From Rhizophagus irregularis (Eukaryota > Glomeromycota > Glomeromycetes > Glomerales > Glomeraceae), in NCBI RefSeq assembly GCF_026210795.1, contig NC_089439.1:124001-188000 (forward strand): DNA of 64,000 bases. The letters run 5' to 3'. How positions within the stretch are numbered: position 1 is the first letter of the stretch; each line of letters opens with the position of its first letter. The translations under genes were made by a program, and so were the position numbers. The notes beneath the pieces are model-generated. The model made no database searches. It was given only the letters and a program-made list of their open reading frames with translations, and had not been told where the DNA came from. Below are positions 57,614 to 64,000 of the stretch, piece by piece.

Positions 57614-59096
57614 AATTACAATTATATAATAAAAGTTTTTGTAGTGATGAAAAAGCTCCCAAATGAAAAAAAATCTTTTGATCCTCAAATTTAATTCCAA
57701 TTAAACTTAAAGATTTTAAATTTTTTGCATGAGATTCTTTTAATTCTTCCATAACTAAAGAAAAATCCACTGGACAATTATGTAATATAAAATGTGATAA
57801 ATTTTTTTGTTTATGAATTAATTTAATTAAATTTGCAACTTCTTCTCTTAAAAAAGAACTTTCTCTTGATAAAAGCCAATTTAAATAATTTGCTTCAACT
57901 GAATGATCAATATTTATTTCCAATTTATCAAGATTATGTACATATTTTGATAATGATAAAAAGAAATTTGACATATTTCTCTTTGTCGTACAAATCAATT
58001 CCCTAATATTTGATAAACAATTTATCGCGTTAAAATATTTAGGTAATGATAAGTAAATTTCTGCCACCTTATATTCAGGATTATCTCTTACACCTCTCTT
58101 ATATAATGATAAAGCCGTTGAATACCGTTGATAATCTTTACATGGATTAAAAATAGATTTGTGATAAATTTGATTTACGTCGAATGAAAGTCGTCGTAAA
58201 TTATTTTTACATTTTCTCATAAAAAAATTCAAAATAATTTCTGATATAATTTGATATTGAGAAATAGTATTTCTTAATTCCATCAATACTTTTGGATCGG
58301 CCAAATATTTTATTATTTCCGAATAATCTAATTTTTCAATTATTTCGGTTGATGTTGATTGATCTGATTGAGTCGTATCATTTGTCTCATTCGTCACATT
58401 TGTCGCATTCGTCGTTGCATTTGTCACATTTGTCTCATTCGTCTCATTCGTCTCATTCGTCTCATTCGTCTCATTCATCGCATTCGTTACATTCGTCTCA
58501 TTCGTCTCATTTGTCGTATTCGTCTCATTCGTCTCATTCGTCTCATTCATCGCGTTCGTCGTATTCGTCGCATTCGTCACATTTGTCTCACTCTCATTTG
58601 TAGTATGATAATCAGATGTAATTTCTTCAAAAAAATTTTCCGGTATAATTGGATCAATATCATTATCATTTTGAATCTTTTCATTAAAATTTATTTCATA
58701 AAAATTATAAAAATCAATTATAGCCAAATCAAATTCATGTATATCAATATTTCTTAAAAAATCAATATAATTATGCATAGGATTTAAAATTTGTCCTTGT
58801 TTAATAATATTATTATCAATTAAATCTTGTTCATTTTCTAAAATTATAAAAGTAATATAAATATTAATTAATGAAGAAGCTTGACGTCTTCTAGTTAAAA
58901 ATTTACAGTTACAAGTAGGTGAATCCTCTAATTTTGAAATACAAGAATAAAGTAGTCGAAATGGTTGACTCCAAAGAATATCAATTGTTTGAGACCACCA
59001 TGTTTTATTCACTAATAAACAACGAAAGAGCGATGCTTTATCGTCTTTTATATACAAAATTATATTTCGAATTATATCTGAATTCAATAATTTCAT
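56859..59096 (-). CDS. F-box / leucine-rich-repeat-like protein with Asn/Thr/Glu tract
   Basis: Single-exon 745-residue protein. The N-terminus MKLLNSDIIRNIILYIKDDK, CLLVNKTWWSQTIDILWSQP is an F-box, which would link the protein to Skp1 and an SCF ubiquitin ligase. Residues about 165-235 are an NET/NAT/NVT repeat coded by tandem hexa- and nonanucleotides (58383-58600). A poly-Asn run lies near 57565-57610. The rest has irregular Leu/Ile/Asn-rich repeats (LKSLSLIGIKFED, LQKLLLYNCNF, LKYLDIGKRYS), a substrate-binding solenoid. Expanded families of such intronless F-box genes are typical of these fungi. The start at 59096 follows an A/T-rich leader. Confidence 0.85.
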
Positions 59097-59369
59097 TATT
59101 TTTATTTTAAAAATTCAGAGAGAGAGAACAAAAAGAAAAAGAGAGAAAAAAAAATTTCAAAGGAAAAAAAAAGTGGAAAGAAAAAGGTAAAGAATAGAAT
59201 GTGAAGATGTGCAAAATACATTCAATTTATAATGATAGGCTTAGTACAGTTTTCCGGATTTCCCGAAACAGGTTCAATTTTGTGTATTGTGTACCAAAAA
59301 AAAAGGTGATCTTACTGCGGAACGGAAATTCGGAAAATACTGAAAATACCGCGACGGTATAACGTCATA

Positions 59370-59473
59370 TAGTTATGTCAGCTAGTTATGTCGGTTAATT
59401 ATGTCGGTTAGTTATGTCGGATAGTTGTGTCGGATAATTATGTCGGATAGTTATATCGGATAGTTATGTCGGC
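59370..59473. repeat. 13-bp tandem repeat, 8 copies
   Basis: Unit TAGTTATGTCGGT with variants (TAGTTGTGTCGGA, TAATTATGTCGGA). It lies about 270-380 bp upstream of the F-box gene start at 59096, and also downstream of the next F-box gene. Confidence 0.9.
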
Positions 59474-59550
59474 AAAGAAAAGTATATCAAAAGTATATCG
59501 AGAGTAAAATATATCGATATTATAAATTGATTTTACTATCTGTAATGAAA

Positions 59551-59945
59551 AAAAAATATAAATTAGAACTTTTTTGTTGCCACCCAAAATTAGATTAGAA
59601 CTTTTTCGTTATCCCTTCCCCATAAATACATAAATCAGAACTTTTTTCGTTATCCTTTCCCATAATTATATAAATTAGAACTTTTTGTCATCACTTCCCC
59701 ATAAATACGTAAATTCGGTATCACTTCCCCATAAACACATAAATTAGAACTTTTTCGTTACCACCCACGCATAAACATATAAATTAGAACTTTTTTCGTT
59801 ATCCTTTCCCATAATTATATAAATTAGAACTTTCTCGTTATCACTTCCCCATAAACACGTAAATTAGTTATCACTTCCCCATAAATGCGTAAATTCGTTA
59901 TCCCCTTTCTCATAAATACATAAATTTTAGAACTTCCCTTCCCTA
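59551..59945. repeat. Irregular ~36-60 bp tandem repeat
   Basis: Units contain ATAAATTAGAACTTTTTCG and TTATCACTTCCCCATAAA in changing combinations, about eight copies with internal deletions. Followed by CATTCACCCATTATTCACCC repeats (59970-60015) that reach the 3' end of the next F-box gene. Confidence 0.85.
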
Positions 59946-60010
59946 TATATATATATATCTCTAATCGCCCATTCACCCATTCACCCATTATTCACCCATT
60001 ATTCACCCAT

Positions 60011-60625
60011 TCACCACTTACCTAGAAAATTATATATTGGATAACATATTAAAGGTATAATTGATTTCGCTTCATTCATATTATCTTTAATGATCTCATC
60101 ATCAAGATTTCCAAACCAATGTAATTCTTTTAAATTATTATTATGAATTTTTGCATATTTTATAATAATTTCTAAATGATCATTCTTAATCATATATTTA
60201 TCAATAATTCCTAATATTTTTGGTTTTGCTTTCATTTCATTTAAAAAATAATCTAATTGATTAGGAAGTAAAGTAAAATTAATATAAAGGGAAATAACAG
60301 TTGAAGGAATAGAATTAGTTAAATCTATTAAAACATCAGAAAAATTATAACCAAAAATATCAAGATATAAATGATTAAGAGGTAAATTATAAATTAAAGA
60401 AGGTAAAATTTCAGGAAATGAAGTGTTAAATAAACCCAAAGATAAATTTTGAATATTTGGACAAAAATTTTTAATAATTTCTAATAAATTATTATCAATA
60501 ACTTTATCAATAGCAAGAGTAATTAAAGAAAGATTAATCATTTTTAATAATAAACCCATATCATTAATATCAAGATATGAAGGTACATCCCAACTATATA
60601 AATGTTTAATTGGTAAATTAATCAA

Positions 60626-60663
<38 letters not shown>

Positions 60664-61645
60664 AATTAAAATTAAAATTAATATTTTCTTCCATTTGAGC
60701 AAAACCTTTTAAATTTAAAATTTCCAAATTATTACAATAAATTAAAATATTTAATAAAGGAACAAAATTTTTTAAACCTTCTAAATAAAGATATTTTAAA
60801 GATTTTTTTTGTGATTTAATAGCATCAAATATTGGAGAGAATTTTCTTGGATCCCAAAAATCATTAATTTCTAAAATTTCAAGATTTTTTTGTGATTCAA
60901 TAAATTGAGATAATAAAATTATTACTTGAGAAGAATATCTTAATTTATTACCAAAATTAATTGAAATAATTAAATGACGTAAATTTAAAACATATTGTTT
61001 TAATAAATTAAATAATTTTGATAATTCATTAACGAATAATAATTCCACACCTTTTTTAACTTGATAATTAAAATTCAATTTTTGTAAATTTATTATTGAA
61101 AATTTATTTTGTAATAAAGATGAATAATTTAACCAATTATTATAATAATTATCAAAATTATTATAATTATTATTATAATTATTAGGTTGAATAATTAAAA
61201 TTTTAAATCCTTTTGTACGTTTAAAAATTAAATTAATTAAACCTTGATAAAGAATTTCAAATTTCATTATATCATTATTAATTTCTGGTAAATTATTAGA
61301 GATCCATAATTTAAATGTCATCCTAAAATTATATACGTGAAAATTTCGTAAATATTTTGGATAATCAATTAATGATTTTTTTTTTAAAATATGATTTTCA
61401 AGTTGAATCTTTTCTTTATTATAAAATTCTTGAATTTCTTCATCTTCAAAACAACTTAATAATGTTTTAATAATCGTTATTGATTTTTTTGAGGTTATTT
61501 CTTCATTAAATGGTTTATACCATAAAATTGGAATCGTTTGATAACACCATAATTTATTAATTAATGAACATGAATATAATGTTGAATATTCATTTTTTAA
61601 ATTTTTCAATACTTCTAAAATACAATCAGCTTCCAAAGTTTTCAT
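60011..61645 (-). CDS. F-box / leucine-rich-repeat-like protein
   Basis: Single-exon 544-residue protein. The N-terminus MKTLEADCILEVLKNLKNEY, CSLINKLWCYQTIPILWYKP is an F-box of the same type as the neighbour. An Asn-rich low-complexity stretch (NNYNNNYNNFDNYYNNW, about residue 155) and a poly-Asn run (about 330-345) interrupt an Ile/Leu-rich solenoid (LEILEINDFWDPRKF, LKYLYLEGLKN, LEILNLKGFAQ). Likely an SCF substrate receptor; substrate unknown. It is the upstream tandem neighbour of the 745-residue F-box gene on the same strand. The two share layout but little detailed sequence, so the duplication is old. The stop lies within the CATTCACCCATT repeat zone. Confidence 0.85.
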
Positions 61646-62365
61646 TTTTGATTTAAAAAAAAAAAGGAAAAAAAAAGGGGGTGTGGAGAAATGATTTCAT
61701 TATTTATAAATAATTTATATAATTATATAATTATGTAAATCAACGTATGACCAAAAAATTAACGCATGGTATTAGATGATCTAATGGTTGGATATCATAT
61801 GAATTGTAACATTTGTTCGAAACCATTATAAATTTTTATGAATTTTATGTGGAAAATAGAAAAATGATCATAAATAAATGTGTGGTTACGCTGAAATGTT
61901 GAAAATGTTGAAATAGTCATATAATAGTCATTTTAAAAAAGGTTATTTTATTTATTTATTTATTTTTTTGAAAAAAAAAAAAAAAAAAAAAAAAATCTAT
62001 AAATTTCATAGCCAATCATATTCGATAAAAAAATAAATAAATAAATAAAAAAAAACTGCTAACTGCTAAAATACTTTATTTTCTTAAAATATCCAATTTT
62101 TATTTAATTCGGAAGATCTGGCTAAATTTTGGTTAACTCAGCCGAAAGTAAGACAGTATTACATAAAGGGTAATGTGTAACAGGTCAGCGATCATTTGAA
62201 GTCCAAATTGTTTACTTTTAATAAATTTCGTGAGATAAAATTTTTTTTTTAAATGAAAAACCCCACAAACTCCAAAACTTTGATAATTAATTTTTAGTTT
62301 GAATCATTTTACCCATTTATTTAACCCCTGATTAATTTCTTTTATTTGGTCTTTAAATAGAAATA
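61646..62365. other. Intergenic between divergent genes
   Basis: Promoter space for the F-box gene (minus) and the HMG-like gene (plus). It holds an A-run of about 25 bases (61971-61995) preceded by TTTATTTATTTATT. No flanking duplication was seen, so I do not call a retro-insertion here. Confidence 0.45.
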
Positions 62366-64000
62366 ATGGATAACAATAACAATAATACCACGAATATTCA
62401 AGAATTAAATGAAGCTATTCGTATCGAACTTGATAGGCAAGACTCCGTAATAAAGCAACTTTCTGACAAGTTTGGAATGACTGAAAATGTTATCAGGGTA
62501 GATCTAAGTTAAAATATTTGATAGATCAAAATCAACTTTGATCATGTTTGTAAAATTTTTTGTAAAAAAAAAATAATAATTTATATTTATTTATTTTTTT
62601 TTATTTTTTTTTTTTATTTTATAGAATATAATGAAAGAGAAAAGACCGGTTGTTAGGAAAGAGAAAAATTTTACCGCATTTAACATGTTTGTTGAAGATT
62701 CAAAGTTACGAGGAAAAAGTGATTATAATGATTATATTAATTATACAGTTTTAAAAGTATATATATACAATATATTTTCATTATATAATATTTATATTTT
62801 ATTGATTTTTTTAGATAATTATGAATCACGGTTAATGTGGGACCTGATGTCATCGGAACAAAAGTTATCATATCAAGCAGAAGCTAATAAACGTAATCTT
62901 GAAAATTGTTATTCCGAAGTTAAATATATCCAAAATTCTGATGAAAGAATAAGTGTATTAAAAGATGGTTTAAGAGAATTAAAGTATCAGGTATAAAAAA
63001 AAAAAATGTATTATTATAAATGTAAATTTTAAATTTATGAATGTAAATATGTATATATATATATTTCTATATACATTTTTTTTTTTTTTTTGAAAAAAAT
63101 AAATGGGTATTTTATTATAGTGCTGTCGATTAAATCAAGAATGTGGTTGGGATTTCTTAGTTATTACTATTGAACCAAACGTGATGCCAAATTCTTCATT
63201 TGGGTTTGGAAGTTCGTTGACAAATGATTTTTGTATTGAACAATCTGATGATATTTTACAACTTAGTAAAAAATTATATCAATATGGCGAATCAAGGAAA
63301 TACCGTATGTTTATTTTTATTTTTTATTTATTTCTTTTTTTTTATTCATTCTTTGCAAAAAAACCTAACTTTACTTCTTATCTTTTAGAAATAATATCAA
63401 AACAACAAATTGATACAGAAAACGATAAATTAGAATCCTTAATATCTCAAACGCCATCATTGAATTGTCAATCATCGTTTACAAGTGAAAGTGCAATTGA
63501 TAATAATGATGATATTGATTCCGAATATTCTACTTCTTCTTTATCTTCTATGTGTATGAATTCCGACGAATTCGATGAAAATTTAGATATGGATTCCGAA
63601 TCATCATCTACGGATTCTGAGGATTTAGATGAAAGTTTTGTAACTGAAACCGATAAAGAAACAGAAGATGATGATAAGACTGTTTGTGATGATGAGACAG
63701 ATTTAGCCGATGATCCTACATATAAATTACTTTCTCAAGATTATATGAATGTTCATCTTGATAATAAATTAAAATCTGCCGTTAGAAAATTCTTAAAAGC
63801 AAGATTTTGTAAGTATTTTATAAATGTTTAATATAATTTTTTCTTTTTAATTAATTTTATTAATTTTATAGGTGCTGATACTGGAAAAAACATCAATATT
63901 CCTTACAAAGATTGGAAAAAACAGACAAAATATTCGATATCTGGATGGCCTGAAAATATAAAGTTTGAAGATTGGGCAAAGGTTAAAGAAAAAAGAGAAG
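62366..64000 (+). CDS. HMG-box-like protein with acidic Ser-rich centre (runs off right edge)
   Basis: The start at 62366 gives MDNNNNNNTTNIQELNEAI and ends its first exon at QLSDKFGMTENVIR, which looks like a helix-turn-helix. The second and third exons read RKEKNFTAFNMFVEDSKLRG, then LMWDLMSSEQKLSYQAEANK, the AFxxF...W..LS..EK..Y..A spacing of an HMG box. The following exons contain CCRLNQECGWDFLVITIEPN, then a long Asp/Glu/Ser segment (about 63430-63720, DSEYSTSSLSS, DMDSESSSTDSEDLDESF) and KYSISGWPENIKFEDWAKV near the edge. Probably a nuclear DNA-binding protein. The exon 2-3 junction near 62755-62815 is not certain. The C-terminus is outside the window. Confidence 0.65.

Noticed and set aside
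57467-57700. Minus-strand ORF with poly-Ile
   Set aside because: Out-of-frame reading of the poly-Asn tract of the F-box gene.
58292-58757. Plus-strand ORFs with long SHS or IRLIRL repeats
   Set aside because: Antisense readings of the NET repeat in the F-box gene.
61971-61995. Poly(A) run as a retro-insertion tail
   Set aside because: No flanking target duplication could be found, unlike the insertion at 20825.

Overview
The window looks like nuclear DNA of an arbuscular mycorrhizal fungus (Glomeromycotina, Rhizophagus-like). It is very AT-rich. Genes carry short introns with GTAAGT-like donors and CTAAC/TACTAAC branch points. The gene families are those expanded in these fungi: F-box/LRR proteins, divergent protein kinases with a zinc-ribbon leader, BTB proteins, a Sel1 fragment, a Fanzor/TnpB fragment and pogo/Tigger transposons. 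The species is inferred from gene content only.

Layout. 0-7.3 kb is gene-dense: the 5' part of a PMT2-type protein O-mannosyltransferase, then three BEM46-type alpha/beta hydrolases (two on the minus strand, one divergent on the plus strand). 7.9-9.1 kb holds a small coiled-coil ORF and a decayed Fanzor. 9-33 kb is a transposon-rich gene desert, broken only by a LITAF-domain gene at 15.8 kb. It holds nested MITEs, a pogo/Tigger element carrying two nested insertions, a poly(A) insertion with a 15-bp target duplication, and two LTR-like fossils. From 24.6 to 27.8 kb on the minus strand lies an array of about 15 tiny repeated exons, each in a 112-135 bp unit with its own splice signals.

33-43.7 kb is a second gene-dense block. 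It holds choline-phosphate cytidylyltransferase and an MBOAT lysophospholipid acyltransferase (both phospholipid synthesis and remodelling), exonuclease V, a mitochondrial Mba1/mL45-type ribosomal or membrane-insertion protein, a membrane protein of unknown role and a BTB protein. 44-47 kb has a kinase with disrupted frames and a truncated copy of its 5' part. 50-51.3 kb has a SET-like protein. 53-56.4 kb is a minus-strand array of reiterated kinase N-lobe exons containing a 41-bp minisatellite. 56.8-61.6 kb has two intronless F-box/LRR-type genes. A HMG-box-like gene with an acidic, Ser-rich centre runs off the right edge.

The most unusual feature is the mini-exon array at 24.6-27.8 kb. The repeated exons are mostly phase-preserving. 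The 5' splice site lies in the loop of a hairpin formed between the exon end and the intron start, and the branch point lies in a second hairpin. Paired positions in both stems differ in step between units. Second in interest are a BEM46 paralogue whose nucleophile serine is alanine and the dense nesting of dated insertions in the Tigger element.
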